Positions 12,233 through 21,183 of a stretch of 33,568 nt of DNA are shown here, piece by piece. The notes below the pieces were generated by a model. That model had not been told where the DNA came from and did not search any database. It saw only the letters and a list, made by a program, of their open reading frames with translations. This DNA is from Microbacterium sp. (lineage in GTDB: Bacteria; Actinomycetota; Actinomycetes; Actinomycetales; Microbacteriaceae). Where the stretch lies: NCBI GenBank assembly GCA_029239635.1, contig JARBUN010000012.1, positions 1 to 33,568 on the forward strand, in the 5' to 3' direction. Position numbers and translations under genes: made by a program. The stretch's first letter is position 1. Every line of letters starts with the position of its first letter.

Positions 12233-12640
12233 CTACGGAACGGCCTCGTACGATTGCGCCTCAGGCAGACCATTGGGGATGAGCTTCATCACGTTCGCCG
12301 ACACCCATCCGATGTGGAAGTCGTAGACACCGGGACGGAAGTCGGCCGCGAGGGCTGTCGAGTTGTCGAAGGTGACGCCCTTTTGCAAAAGGATGTCTCC
12401 GCATTCCCTCGTGTGGAGCAGAACGCTGGGCAGGGTGCTCGAGCCCCGCAAGCCGCCCGACGACTCGCGCGGCTCCGCCGCCGTCACCTCGCACCTCCAC
12501 GTCGTGATGACGTTCTGCTCGAGGATGGGCGTGAGGACGAAGACGTAGAAGAGGAGGAAGAGAGACAGGCCACCGATAACAAGCGATATGCCGACGGAGA
12601 GCTTGCTCGGCGGCTTCTTCTGTCGACGGGAGGGCGTCAT
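12233..12640 (-). CDS. Single-pass membrane protein translationally coupled to the Rhs gene
   Basis: A 135-residue protein: a basic N-terminus (MTPSRRQKKPP), one transmembrane helix at about 15-38 (VGISLVIGGLSLFLLFYVFVL), then an outside domain with two cysteines (WRCEV and TRECGD) and the block GVTFDNSTALAADFRPGVYDFHIGW. I do not recognise the family. Its ATG overlaps the Rhs stop as ATGA, the tightest coupling in the operon, so it is the first candidate for the cognate immunity protein or a membrane partner. The two cysteines could form a disulphide outside the cytoplasm. Confidence 0.75.
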   Translation of the reverse strand: MTPSRRQKKPPSKLSVGISLVIGGLSLFLLFYVFVLTPILEQNVITTWRCEVTAAEPRESSGGLRGSSTLPSVLLHTRECGDILLQKGVTFDNSTALAADFRPGVYDFHIGWVSANVMKLIPNGLPEAQSYEAVP

Positions 12641-15600
12641 TGATGCCTCCCGGCTGACGGACCGCTCGCGCCTCCGGCGAAGCCCTGGATCGTGCCGCTG
12701 AGGAGGTCTCCGGGTCCCGCTCCGCCCGGCTTCAGTGCTGTATTCATGTATCCGGTGACGCCGCCCATGGCGTGATCCATGACCATCTCGGTGAGTTCCT
12801 GCCCGTAGTTCGCCGCAGGACCGGCGTGCGATCCATTCGAGACCGGAGCCAGCCAGTTTGGTGTGAGAGTGCTTCCCACCCATCCGGAGATGCGAGAGGC
12901 CACTTGACTCGCCCCGGCCGAACCGCCCGCGCCGAAGAGCAGACCGGTGCCACCCGCCTGGAGGTAACCGGGAAGAGAATGGTCGGAGGAGGTGAGCTGG
13001 TAATCGGCGAGATTGTTGGTCATGCCACCTGCTCCGCCGGCCACGGCGGCCCGGCCCGTCGAGTTTCCGAGCACGCTATAGGCGACCTGAGCGCCCCGTG
13101 AGACGTCGTCACCTGCCATTGCGCTGATGCGCGCTGCGATCGGCCCGCGCGTGAGCCCTCCGGCCACGCCACCGCCGACGCCACCCGCGAGGGCGCCGAC
13201 TGCCACGTCAGTCCACAGTTTGCCGGCATCGACGTGTCCGGTCGTCACCTTCTGGGAGATGTAAGAAGAGCCGCCGGAGATCAGTGCACCGCTCGCCGCG
13301 CCGACGAGGGCAAGGCCGACGGGTCCGCCGACTCCTGTGAACATCAGAGCGACCCCACCCGCGACGACGAGCCCGGCAACGATGAGGTCCCCGTTCTCCT
13401 TCACCCAGTCCGTCGCCGTGGCCAGCGCCCCCTGCCGTGCCTCGCCGTAGGCCGTGAGCTCTTCGTCGGTGACCGGACGAAGTCCCAGCGGGTCGGTCGC
13501 GTGCAGGGGGTCGTTGCCCGCGTACGAGTAGGGGTTCGTGCCCCAGACCGCTCCGACGGGCGCCTCGAGGGGGTCGGTGGTGAGGAACCCGCGGGTCGCC
13601 GGGTCGTAGGCGCGTGCGCCCATCCACTCCAGTCCCGCGATCGCGAGATCCCCGCCCGGGGTGATCGACACCGCGTCGCCACCCAGCGCCTGCGCCGCAC
13701 GCAACGCTGCCCACGGCTCGTCGGCCGCGGCGGAGCGCGCGTCGCGCCAGCCTCCGACGATCCATTCGCCGTCGATGCCGGCCAGAGCGCCCGGCGCACG
13801 GAAGACATCGGTCGAGCCGACACGCAGAGCGCGGGGCGTGCCGTCGGCGGTGTCCCACAGGAGCGGGATGCCGTCGACCTCGACGAGGTCGCCGAGCCCG
13901 TCGACACGCAGGGCGACGTGGCGTTCTTGGCCGTCCGACGCGCGCTCGGTGATGCTGCGGAGCCACCCTCGGTCGTCCCAGGCGTAGCTCGTCTCGTGGC
14001 CTGGAGCGACCTCGCGCACACGGCGACCCCGCTCGTCGTACGCGAACGTGGTCTCCCCGGCGGCGTCCGACAGCGACAGGAGCTGCCCCGCCGCGTCGTA
14101 CGTCGAGACGCGCTGACCCTCGCGGGACGTCTCTCGCACGAGGCGTCCGGCGGTGTCGTACTGCCAGAGCGTCTCGCCCGCCTCGGTGACGGCCGACACC
14201 AGCTGCCCGGCTTCGTCGTGCAGGTAGCGGGTCGGGCCCGTGGCATCCGTGATAGCGAGGATCCGGCCCGTGTGGTCGCGCTCGATGCGCGTCACGGTCG
14301 CGCCCGCGGCATCGGTTCGCGTGTGCGTGACCGGGAAGCCGTCCGCGTACTCCCAGGTCTGCAGGCTGTCGCCGGCGCGGGCTTCGAGGATCCGCCCGAA
14401 CGCATCGCGCGTGTAGTGCACCGCGCCGAGGCGGGAGTGATCCAGACGGGTGAGGTGGCCCGCGGCATCCCGGGCGTAGTCGATGGTGACCCCCGTGGGG
14501 GTGACGAGGCGGGTGCGGGCGCCGTCGGCGTCGTACTCCCACCGCGTCGTCTCCTCGCCCGTGACGCGCTCGACGAGCCGGCCGATGCGGCTGTAGCGCA
14601 GCGCGTGCGTCACCGCCTCGGATCCGGTGTGGTCGACGACCGTGGCGGAGCGCGCACCCGGGTCGCGGCGGATCTCGGTGACCCGGCGCCCGTCGACCGA
14701 GAGACCGGATGCCAGCCCCGCAGCGTCGTACGTCCACTCGGTGGTGACGCCGTCCGGCGCCGTCTGCGCGATCTGGCGACCGGCTGCGTCATACGCGGCG
14801 GTGGTCACCCGCCCGAGCGGGTCGGTCTGCGAGGCGACCTTGTCGAGGTCGGTGTACGTGCGCGTCGTCACCGCGCCGAGGGGGTCGGTGATCGACACCA
14901 GGCGCCCCCGGTCGTCGTAGGCGTACCGGGTGACCCCGCCGATGCCGTTCGTGGCGGCGACGAGTTGGCCGGCGGCGTCGTAGGAGAAGCGACGGATACC
15001 GTATCGGGCGTCCTGCGAGAAGGTCAGGCGCCCCGCGAGGTCGTACCCCAGACGTGTGACGCCGATGCCGGGGGTGTCGAGACGGACCACGCGCCCGACC
15101 TCGTCGTACACGGTCTCGGCGCGCTCGCCGGTCGGCAGGACACGGGCGACGACGCGCGAGTCGGCGTCGTATTCGAGGGTGGTGCGGGCGTCGTTGCCGT
15201 CGATGGCGGCGACGGGGCGGCCGCAGTGGTCGTACTCGTATCGGGTCGTGCGTCCCGCGGGTGTGGTGATCGCGGTGACACGGCCGGCGAGGTCGCGGTC
15301 GATGCGGGTGAGGCCGCCGTCCGCGTCGAGGAGTTCGACCGGGCGCCCGCAGGCGTCGTAGGTGATCAGTGACGCGTCGCCCGCGGCATCCTGGATCCTC
15401 TCCGGCCGGCCGTACTGGTCGTACCGGACGGAGGTCTCCTCGAACGCGGTGCGCACCGTGAAGGTGGTGTCCTCGCGCGAGATGTCTGTGTGCACGCCGG
15501 TGGGATCGGTCGTGCGCACCAGCTCGCCGACGGCGTCGTACTCGCGGGTCCAGACCCCGCCCGTGGGATCGGTGATCTCGCGCAGGCGCGAGAGGGCGTC

Positions 15601-18036
15601 GTGGGTGAAGCCCCAGGTCGCGCCGTCGGGGAGGGTCATCGCGGTGACGTTGCCGAGCTCGTCGAACGATCGGTCGATCGTGCGGCCGAGCGGGTCGGTG
15701 GTGCGGGTGAGACGGCCGTGGGGGCCGTACTCCAGCTCCGTGCGGGCGCCGAGGGGGTCGATGATGGCGGTGATCTGTCCGCCGGGGCCGTGCTCGTACC
15801 GCCGGATCGCGCCGTCCGGGTCCTCCCGGGACGCCAGGGCGCCGGTGTCGCTGTAGGCGTATCGCGTGACGGCCCCGAGGGGGGTGATGGCCTGGGTGAC
15901 CCGCCCGGTGGCGTCGCGGACGAGCTTCGCGATGGCGCCGTCGGCGTTGCGGGTCGCGGTGAGTTCGCCGTGCGCGTCGTAATCGAGACGGACGACGACG
16001 CCCTCGGGGTCCTCGACCCGGCGGAGGAGGCCGTTCTCCCAGTCGAGTTCGGTGACGCCGCCGGCGGGGTCGGTGACCCGCGACGGGTTCCGTTCCAGGT
16101 CGTTGGGGTAGTCGTACGTGACGACACCGCCGTCCGCGGTGACGACGGTGGTCACGCGGTCGTGGTCGTCGTAGCCGTAGGTGATGTCGGCGCCGTCGGG
16201 GGTGACGGTGCGGGTCTTCCGTCCCCGGGTGTCGTACGCGTGGACGGTGATGCGTCCCTCGCGGTCGGTGACGGAGACGAGGTTGCCGTTCGGGTCGTAC
16301 GCCATCGACTGGCGGTTGCCGTCGGTGTCGATGATGCCGACGAGGCGGCCCTTGCGGTCGGCGATCCACGTGTTCGCGTTCGACCCGTCACTGTCGGCGA
16401 CCTCGGTGACGCGGCCGGAGAGGTAGGTGAAGCGGGTGTGGCGACCGAACTCGGTCACCTGCTCCCGCACCCGACCCTGCACGTCGTACACGTTCGTGCA
16501 CTCGATCACGCCAGCAGCCGAAACCACCTGGTCGATGAGGTCGTCGTCGTTCCATCGGTACGTGCGCGTGCCGCCCGGCCCGGTGACCGCGGTCAGGCGA
16601 CGGTCCTCGTCGTAGAGGTACTCCACCCGACGCCCATCCGACGCCGTCACCGACGCGACCAACCCGTCGACGTACTCGACATCCACCCGGCGCTCGCGGG
16701 AGTGCTCCAGCGCGACGATCGCGCCCGCGGCATCCCGCACCACCGACACGACGTTCCCCGCCCCGGCACCCGCGCCGAGCCAGTCGCCGCCGGTGGTGAA
16801 CGCCCACCACCCGCCCGCGTTGTCGGTCACCAGCAACCCGTCGGGGGCGTCGAGGCCCCGAGCGCGGAGGTCGGCAGACGGCACCCGGTTCAGCCAGGAG
16901 TTCTCCCCCGTGCCGCGCGCCCACTCGCGCCCGTCACGGCCGAAGACGATCTGTCGCCCGTCCGCCATCACGAACCGGGCATCGTCGTCCGACAGCAGCA
17001 GGGTGATGTCGAGGATCGAGGACCACCCGAGACCGAACACCCCGCCCCCGTCGTTCAGAGAGTTGTACATCCGCGTCAGCGACATCAGCGCGGTCGCCGC
17101 GGGGAACGGGAGGTCGTTCTCGGGCTCGAGGAAGTTGCCGGTGGCGGAGTTGACGGGGTCGTTCACGAACCCCGTCGTCGGGTCCCCGCCCCACGCGGTC
17201 GGGGGATCGATCGCCAGATCCTGGCGGGTCGCGGACACCCCCGCCGCCGCGAGAGACGCCGCCAACGCGGCATCCGACACCGTCCCGATCCCACCGTTCG
17301 TCCCGGCATCCTCGAACGCCTGCGCGATCGTGTTCGCCCACGCCGAATCGTTCGCATTCGCATCCAGCCACGCCCGGAAGCCCGTCACCACGGGGCTGAC
17401 ATCGATCCCGCCGAAGTCGCAGGTCGACATGAAGTCGCTGGTCCACTCCGAGAGTCGACCCGGGTGCGCCGACAGTCCCGCGTCCAGTTCCGCGTTGCCG
17501 TTGGCGAACGAGCGGAGGTTCTCCGGCCGCGCCGAGGACGTGCCCCCGCCGCCGCCGCCACTGCCCGGCGCCGGCGTCTGCCGTACCGAGGGCGTCAGAG
17601 CCGTGGACTGGAACACGGGCGGGGTGATCTCGCCCGCGGTGGGCGGCGGCTCCTCGCCGAAGATGTCGTCCCAGGTGGCATCCAGCCAGTTCGACCGCCG
17701 CGCCTCGACACGGTCGCGCCACTCCCGCGCGCGCTTGCGGCGGGCGTTCTCCTCCCGTGCCGCATCACTCAAGCGGCCCATGAAGGAGGCCACGTCGCGC
17801 AGTCGATAGACCAGCTCACGGGCATCGCCGGCCGCGACGTCGGCGTTCGCGTTGAACAGCTCGGAGAAGTACCCCGAGAAGTCGGTCCGCGCCGTCGCGG
17901 CGTACGAGATCCGTGAGGCGGTCTGATCTTCGATGGAATTCGCGGCCGCGTTCGCGGCGGACACGACGGCATCCGCCGCCGCGAAGTCGTACGTCAGATC
18001 GGGTGCCCCATACACCTCGAGATCGACATTGGTCAT
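12637..18036 (-). CDS. Rhs/YD-repeat polymorphic-toxin-like protein with N-terminal helical export-type domain
   Basis: A 1799-residue protein. Residues 1-115 or so are helical (DFSGYFSELFNAN…LVYRLRDVASFMGRL…EENARRKRAREW) and resemble the N-terminal helical domains of actinobacterial polymorphic toxins. There is no Sec signal. A Gly/Pro/Ser linker lies near 140-165. DUF6531-like sequence begins at about 292 (DPVNSATGNFLEPENDLPF). YD repeats (roughly forty, GxxTxxxYDxxGR type) fill about 440-1440. The Rhs core end is clear: GARAYDPATRGFLTTDP … NPYSYAGNDPLHATDPLGL at about 1513. The C-terminal tip of about 280 residues is Gly/Ala-rich with hydrophobic stretches (VAGLVVAGGVALMFTGVGGPVG, VAVGALAGGVGGGVAGGL) and shows no nuclease, deaminase or ADP-ribosyltransferase motif I can recognise. 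The ATG at 18036 is preferred; the frame is open to 18300. The downstream partner overlaps as ATGA. Confidence 0.9.
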   Translation of the reverse strand: MTNVDLEVYGAPDLTYDFAAADAVVSAANAAANSIEDQTASRISYAATARTDFSGYFSELFNANADVAAGDARELVYRLRDVASFMGRLSDAAREENARRKRAREWRDRVEARRSNWLDATWDDIFGEEPPPTAGEITPPVFQSTALTPSVRQTPAPGSGGGGGGTSSARPENLRSFANGNAELDAGLSAHPGRLSEWTSDFMSTCDFGGIDVSPVVTGFRAWLDANANDSAWANTIAQAFEDAGTNGGIGTVSDAALAASLAAAGVSATRQDLAIDPPTAWGGDPTTGFVNDPVNSATGNFLEPENDLPFPAATALMSLTRMYNSLNDGGGVFGLGWSSILDITLLLSDDDARFVMADGRQIVFGRDGREWARGTGENSWLNRVPSADLRARGLDAPDGLLVTDNAGGWWAFTTGGDWLGAGAGAGNVVSVVRDAAGAIVALEHSRERRVDVEYVDGLVASVTASDGRRVEYLYDEDRRLTAVTGPGGTRTYRWNDDDLIDQVVSAAGVIECTNVYDVQGRVREQVTEFGRHTRFTYLSGRVTEVADSDGSNANTWIADRKGRLVGIIDTDGNRQSMAYDPNGNLVSVTDREGRITVHAYDTRGRKTRTVTPDGADITYGYDDHDRVTTVVTADGGVVTYDYPNDLERNPSRVTDPAGGVTELDWENGLLRRVEDPEGVVVRLDYDAHGELTATRNADGAIAKLVRDATGRVTQAITPLGAVTRYAYSDTGALASREDPDGAIRRYEHGPGGQITAIIDPLGARTELEYGPHGRLTRTTDPLGRTIDRSFDELGNVTAMTLPDGATWGFTHDALSRLREITDPTGGVWTREYDAVGELVRTTDPTGVHTDISREDTTFTVRTAFEETSVRYDQYGRPERIQDAAGDASLITYDACGRPVELLDADGGLTRIDRDLAGRVTAITTPAGRTTRYEYDHCGRPVAAIDGNDARTTLEYDADSRVVARVLPTGERAETVYDEVGRVVRLDTPGIGVTRLGYDLAGRLTFSQDARYGIRRFSYDAAGQLVAATNGIGGVTRYAYDDRGRLVSITDPLGAVTTRTYTDLDKVASQTDPLGRVTTAAYDAAGRQIAQTAPDGVTTEWTYDAAGLASGLSVDGRRVTEIRRDPGARSATVVDHTGSEAVTHALRYSRIGRLVERVTGEETTRWEYDADGARTRLVTPTGVTIDYARDAAGHLTRLDHSRLGAVHYTRDAFGRILEARAGDSLQTWEYADGFPVTHTRTDAAGATVTRIERDHTGRILAITDATGPTRYLHDEAGQLVSAVTEAGETLWQYDTAGRLVRETSREGQRVSTYDAAGQLLSLSDAAGETTFAYDERGRRVREVAPGHETSYAWDDRGWLRSITERASDGQERHVALRVDGLGDLVEVDGIPLLWDTADGTPRALRVGSTDVFRAPGALAGIDGEWIVGGWRDARSAAADEPWAALRAAQALGGDAVSITPGGDLAIAGLEWMGARAYDPATRGFLTTDPLEAPVGAVWGTNPYSYAGNDPLHATDPLGLRPVTDEELTAYGEARQGALATATDWVKENGDLIVAGLVVAGGVALMFTGVGGPVGLALVGAASGALISGGSSYISQKVTTGHVDAGKLWTDVAVGALAGGVGGGVAGGLTRGPIAARISAMAGDDVSRGAQVAYSVLGNSTGRAAVAGGAGGMTNNLADYQLTSSDHSLPGYLQAGGTGLLFGAGGSAGASQVASRISGWVGSTLTPNWLAPVSNGSHAGPAANYGQELTEMVMDHAMGGVTGYMNTALKPGGAGPGDLLSGTIQGFAGGASGPSAGRHQ

Positions 18037-18094
18037 CCGAAAACCCCCCATAGACGACGTGCGGCCACCCACCCAACCGCTCATGGCGTCAGAA

Positions 18095-18100
18095 AGAATA
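18095..18100 (-). promoter_or_regulatory. Possible -10 box (TATTCT) of the Rhs operon
   Basis: TATTCT on the minus strand lies about 60 nt before the Rhs start in the divergent 238-bp spacer 18037-18274. No good -35 box is seen at 16-18 nt. The rest of the spacer shows no repeat or operator I can name. Confidence 0.25.
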
Positions 18101-18234
18101 GCCCGCGAGGTCGTTGCGAGCGGAAGACTTGCTTTTGCCCCATCTCTGCACCTAAGAATCGCCTCCTCGGCTGGGGATTGCCGATGAGCCCGGCGGCATC
18201 CAGGCTCCCCGGAGGTCGGCCGCTCCCCGAGGAA

Positions 18235-18240
18235 TAGACT
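18235..18240 (+). promoter_or_regulatory. -10 hexamer TAGACT for the two-gene membrane protein operon
   Basis: TAGACT fits TANNNT and is 34 nt before the GTG start at 18275. An ATG at 18243 right after it opens a different frame and is not the gene start. Confidence 0.4.
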
Positions 18241-18274
18241 GGATGCCATCGACACCGTTCTTCCGGGATCCTCC

Positions 18275-18910
18275 GTGGCCACTTCCTCTTCTGCGCGCAC
18301 CTTCGACGTGCGTCACCTGCAGCTCGCGCGCGCCCTCTTCGCCGCCATCGCCGCAGCGATGGTCACGTTCTCCTCGGATCACTCCGCGCCCGTGGGCCTC
18401 GCGGTCTTCAGCGGCTTCGCCCTCGCCACGGCGCTCGTCTTCGCGCTCTCGGCCTGGCTCGTCTTCCCCCGGGGGCAGCGCGCCACGGTCATCCTGCTGG
18501 CGGCCGTCTCGGCGGCGGCGGGGATGGCGGCGAGCGTCCCCTCGTGGCGCGAGACCGGCTTCTTCTTCGGCATCGTCATCTCGTGGGCCGTGGTGAGCGG
18601 CGTGATCGAGGTCATCGCCGCGGTGCGCGACCGCCGCGCTGCTCGCACGGCCACCGCCCCCCGCGACGGCCTGCTCATCGGCATCCTGACGCTCGTCCTC
18701 GCCGTCGTCCTTCTCATCACCAGCCCGCAGTACTCGCTCGGCTACGCCATCGAGGGCGCGGGCTCGTTCACCCTGACCGGGATCGTCATCGCCGTGGGCC
18801 TCTTCGGCGGCTACGCGGCGGTCGTCGCGGTCTTCCTGGCGATCGCGGGGTTCTCGCCCCGCCGCCCCGAGCCGATTCCGGCCGCACCCACCGAGGAGGC
18901 CGTGTCGTGA
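18275..18910 (+). CDS. Multi-pass membrane protein, DUF308/HdeD-like layout
   Basis: A 211-residue protein with about six transmembrane helices in pairs (LQLARALFAAIAAAMVTF, VGLAVFSGFALATALVFALSAWLVF, ATVILLAAVSAAAGMAA, FFFGIVISWAVVSGVIEVIAAV, LLIGILTLVLAVVLLI and FTLTGIVIAVGLFGGYAAVVAVFLAIAGF). Paired helices separated by short charged loops recall DUF308/HdeD-type proteins, but I cannot confirm the family. The C-terminal tail is Pro/Ala-rich. The GTG start at 18275 is the only start giving this frame near the promoter. The stop overlaps the next GTG by 4 nt, so the two membrane proteins are probably made together. Confidence 0.8.
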   Translation: MATSSSARTFDVRHLQLARALFAAIAAAMVTFSSDHSAPVGLAVFSGFALATALVFALSAWLVFPRGQRATVILLAAVSAAAGMAASVPSWRETGFFFGIVISWAVVSGVIEVIAAVRDRRAARTATAPRDGLLIGILTLVLAVVLLITSPQYSLGYAIEGAGSFTLTGIVIAVGLFGGYAAVVAVFLAIAGFSPRRPEPIPAAPTEEAVS

Positions 18911-19281
18911 CCGACAAGCCCGCCGAAAAGCCGACCCGCCGCGACCTGATGAAGCCCGTTCAACTTCTGGGGCTCGCCTTCGGCGCGGCCCTGTTCGCCG
19001 GCTTCACCACGCTGATGTCGATGGGCTTCTTCCAGACGCGCCCGGCGGACGAGATCCAGCGCGCCCTGGTGGTCGGACTCGTCGCGGCCGGGGTGACGTT
19101 CATCATCGTGCTCGTCACCGTCGCGCTCCTCCTGCTCGTCGTCGACCCCGCCAAGGTCACCACGACCGTCGACCGGCCCCTGCTTCTCCCGAAAGACGCT
19201 CCGGATGCCGCCGCCCCCGAGGCCGCCGGCACCACCGAGGCTCCGCGCTCCGACGACGGCCCCGACAAGCCCCGCGCCTGA
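18907..19281 (+). CDS. Small two-helix membrane protein
   Basis: A 124-residue protein with a charged N-terminus (TDKPAEKPTRRDLMKP), two transmembrane helices (VQLLGLAFGAALFAGFTTLMSM and ALVVGLVAAGVTFIIVLVTVALLLLVV) and an Ala/Pro/Asp-rich cytosolic tail. I cannot assign a function. The GTG overlaps the stop of the preceding gene (GTGA), so the two form an operon. Two helices are too few for a classical permease. Confidence 0.8.
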   Translation: MTDKPAEKPTRRDLMKPVQLLGLAFGAALFAGFTTLMSMGFFQTRPADEIQRALVVGLVAAGVTFIIVLVTVALLLLVVDPAKVTTTVDRPLLLPKDAPDAAAPEAAGTTEAPRSDDGPDKPRA

Positions 19282-19317
19282 GCGCGGTCCGCGCGCGTCG
19301 AGATCCCGCCCGCCGGA

Positions 19318-20358
19318 TCAGGCGCGCCGGGGATCGATCATCGTCATGCCCGCCGGTGAGGCCGTGTCCATCGCGGGCAGCAGGGTAGCCGCCTCGCCCA
19401 GCCCGATCACGCGCTCGATGAGGTCGTGCGGGCGCAGCGCTCCACTCTCGATGAGCGAGAGCATCTCGGGGTAGTCGGCCGCGGCCATGCCGTGGCTGCC
19501 GAGGAGGTCGAGCTCCCACGCGATCACGCGTGCCATGGGCATGGCCGTCATCCCGTCGGCGGTGGGCAGCAGTCCGATCTGCACGTGACGCCCGCGGCGG
19601 CGCAGGCTCAGGACGGCGTCGCGCGAGGTCTGCGCACTGCCGACCGCGTCGACCGCGACGTGGCTCCCGCCGCCCGTGATCTCGTGCACCGCGGCGGCGA
19701 TGTCGGAGCCGTCGGCGAGCAGGGTGTGCTCGGCACCGAGCCGGGCGGCTGCCTCGAGGGCGGCGGGCGTGCGGTCGACCACGATCACGCGCGCGCCGAG
19801 GGCGACCCCGATCATGACGGCGCTGAGACCGACGCCGCCGGCGCCCACGACGGTGATCCACTCGCCGGCCTGTACCCGGGCGCGGCCCGTGAGGGCGCGG
19901 TAGGCGGTGGCGAAGCGGCATCCGAGAGCGGCGGCCGCCTCGAACGAGACCCCGTCGGGGATCCGCACGACGTTGGTGTCGGCCGCGCGCAGGACCACGC
20001 GCTCGGCGAACGACCCCCACTGGGTGAAGCCGGGCTGCTGCTGGTCCGGGCACACCTGCGCGTTGCCGCCGAGGCACCACTCGCACGCCCCGCACCCCAT
20101 CACGAACGGCACCGTGACACGATCGCCGACGCTCCAGCGCTGCACGCCGGCCCCGACCTCGACGATGACGCCCGCCAACTCGTGCCCCGGCACGTGGGGG
20201 AGGGCGACGTCATCGTGCCCGACCCACGCGTGCCAGTCGCTCTTGCAGAGTCCGGTCGCGTGCACCTCGACCACGACCCCGCCGGTGGGGGCGGTCGGTG
20301 CCTCGACCTCGCGCACCTCGAGGGGAGCGGCCAGGGCGTCCATGATCATCGCGCGCAT
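19318..20358 (-). CDS. Zinc-dependent medium-chain alcohol dehydrogenase
   Basis: A 346-residue MDR-family dehydrogenase. Catalytic zinc ligands are visible as Cys38 (GLCKSDWHAW) and His59-Glu60 (PGHELAG). The structural zinc site has four cysteines at 89, 92, 95 and 103 (CGACEWC…VC). The Rossmann fingerprint is VVGAGGVGLSAV, followed by VIVVDRTPAAL with Asp after the second strand, favouring NAD(H). The length matches tetrameric bacterial ADHs. Substrate range cannot be read from sequence. The ATG at 20358 has GGGAGA 9 nt before it. Another in-frame ATG at 20367 would place that ribosome site too close. It converges with the small membrane protein gene. Confidence 0.92.
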   Translation of the reverse strand: MRAMIMDALAAPLEVREVEAPTAPTGGVVVEVHATGLCKSDWHAWVGHDDVALPHVPGHELAGVIVEVGAGVQRWSVGDRVTVPFVMGCGACEWCLGGNAQVCPDQQQPGFTQWGSFAERVVLRAADTNVVRIPDGVSFEAAAALGCRFATAYRALTGRARVQAGEWITVVGAGGVGLSAVMIGVALGARVIVVDRTPAALEAAARLGAEHTLLADGSDIAAAVHEITGGGSHVAVDAVGSAQTSRDAVLSLRRRGRHVQIGLLPTADGMTAMPMARVIAWELDLLGSHGMAAADYPEMLSLIESGALRPHDLIERVIGLGEAATLLPAMDTASPAGMTMIDPRRA

Positions 20359-20486
20359 GGCATCCATTCTCCCGCGCGAGAGCCGTCCGCCGGTGCGTCC
20401 GAGGTCCCTTCCGAGGGTCTGAGAGCCCGGCCGCGTCGGGACGATCCGGGTTTTCGGCCCGCCGCTGTTCGCGCGGGAGGGCCGCG

Positions 20487-21146
20487 TCACCGCATCCAGA
20501 GGACGATGCCCCGCTGGCCGGTGAGGACGGAGGCGACGCCCGCGCGCACCGCGGCAGCAGCGCGCTCGGGGGTGAAGGACGCCGGATCGTAGGCGGATGC
20601 CGTGCCGAGGCCCTCCCCGCGGTAGGCGGCCCCCGTCCAGTCGACCGCCGTCACGTTCTCGGTCGGTTCGGCCAGTTCGGCACCCACGACGAGGAACTGC
20701 CGATCGAGATGGCTCGCGGTCACCGTGGCCAGCGGGTCGACCAGGGCGTCGCCCGCGCTGATGATGAGGTCGGGGTTCATCTCCATGGCCGCGACGATGC
20801 CGTCGATCATGTCGTCGTCCGCGTGCACGATCTCCAGGTCGGCCCGCGTCTCGGTCGCCCACTCCTGCACCGCCCGGACGAGCACGGCGGTCGGTGCGTC
20901 GTCGCCGACGGTGAGAAGCACCACCCGGTATCCCTCCGGTGCGTGGACTCCGTCCCACGACCCGGGGGGCGGGGTGTGGGTCGACTCCGGCGCGGGAGGA
21001 GCGGCGGGGAAGAAGCCTGCGGCGGGTGAACCGACGGGCGACGGTGCGTCGCGCATCTCGCTCCATCCGGGCGCCGTGGAGCACCCGGCCAGCAGGGCCA
21101 GAGCGACGAGCGTCGCCCCCATCGTCGTCATCCGCCTCACGCCCAC
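20487..21146 (-). CDS. Lipoprotein resembling BMP/periplasmic-binding-protein type
   Basis: A 219-residue secreted lipoprotein: basic N-terminus (GVRRM), hydrophobic stretch and the lipobox LLAGC with the lipidated cysteine near 22. A Pro/Ser/Ala-rich linker (about 25-65) leads to an alpha/beta domain (VVLLTVGDDAPTAVLVRAVQEWA…LEIVHADDD…NPDLIISAGDALVDPLATV…FLVVGAELAEP) like one lobe of type 1 periplasmic-binding proteins of the BMP/Med kind. At about 150 residues the domain is shorter than a full two-lobe binding protein. No transporter genes lie next to it, so the role is open. The GTG at 21146 keeps the positively charged signal start; an ATG at 21131 is also possible. Confidence 0.82.
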   Translation of the reverse strand: MGVRRMTTMGATLVALALLAGCSTAPGWSEMRDAPSPVGSPAAGFFPAAPPAPESTHTPPPGSWDGVHAPEGYRVVLLTVGDDAPTAVLVRAVQEWATETRADLEIVHADDDMIDGIVAAMEMNPDLIISAGDALVDPLATVTASHLDRQFLVVGAELAEPTENVTAVDWTGAAYRGEGLGTASAYDPASFTPERAAAAVRAGVASVLTGQRGIVLWMR

Positions 21147-21183
21147 ACTGTGCGCCCACCGTGCGCGACGCGGGTGGCGCGCG

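Noticed and set aside
13234..17916. Two long plus-strand frames opposite the Rhs gene
   Set aside because: They mirror the periodic YD-repeat coding and show no recognisable domain.
12637..18036. DNA-level tandem repeats in the Rhs gene
   Set aside because: The periodicity is at the protein level (YD repeats) with diverged DNA, so it is not listed as a separate repeat feature.
18243..18596. ORF starting at the ATG just after the TAGACT box
   Set aside because: Pro/Ser/Arg-rich product in a different frame from the clear membrane protein that starts at 18275.
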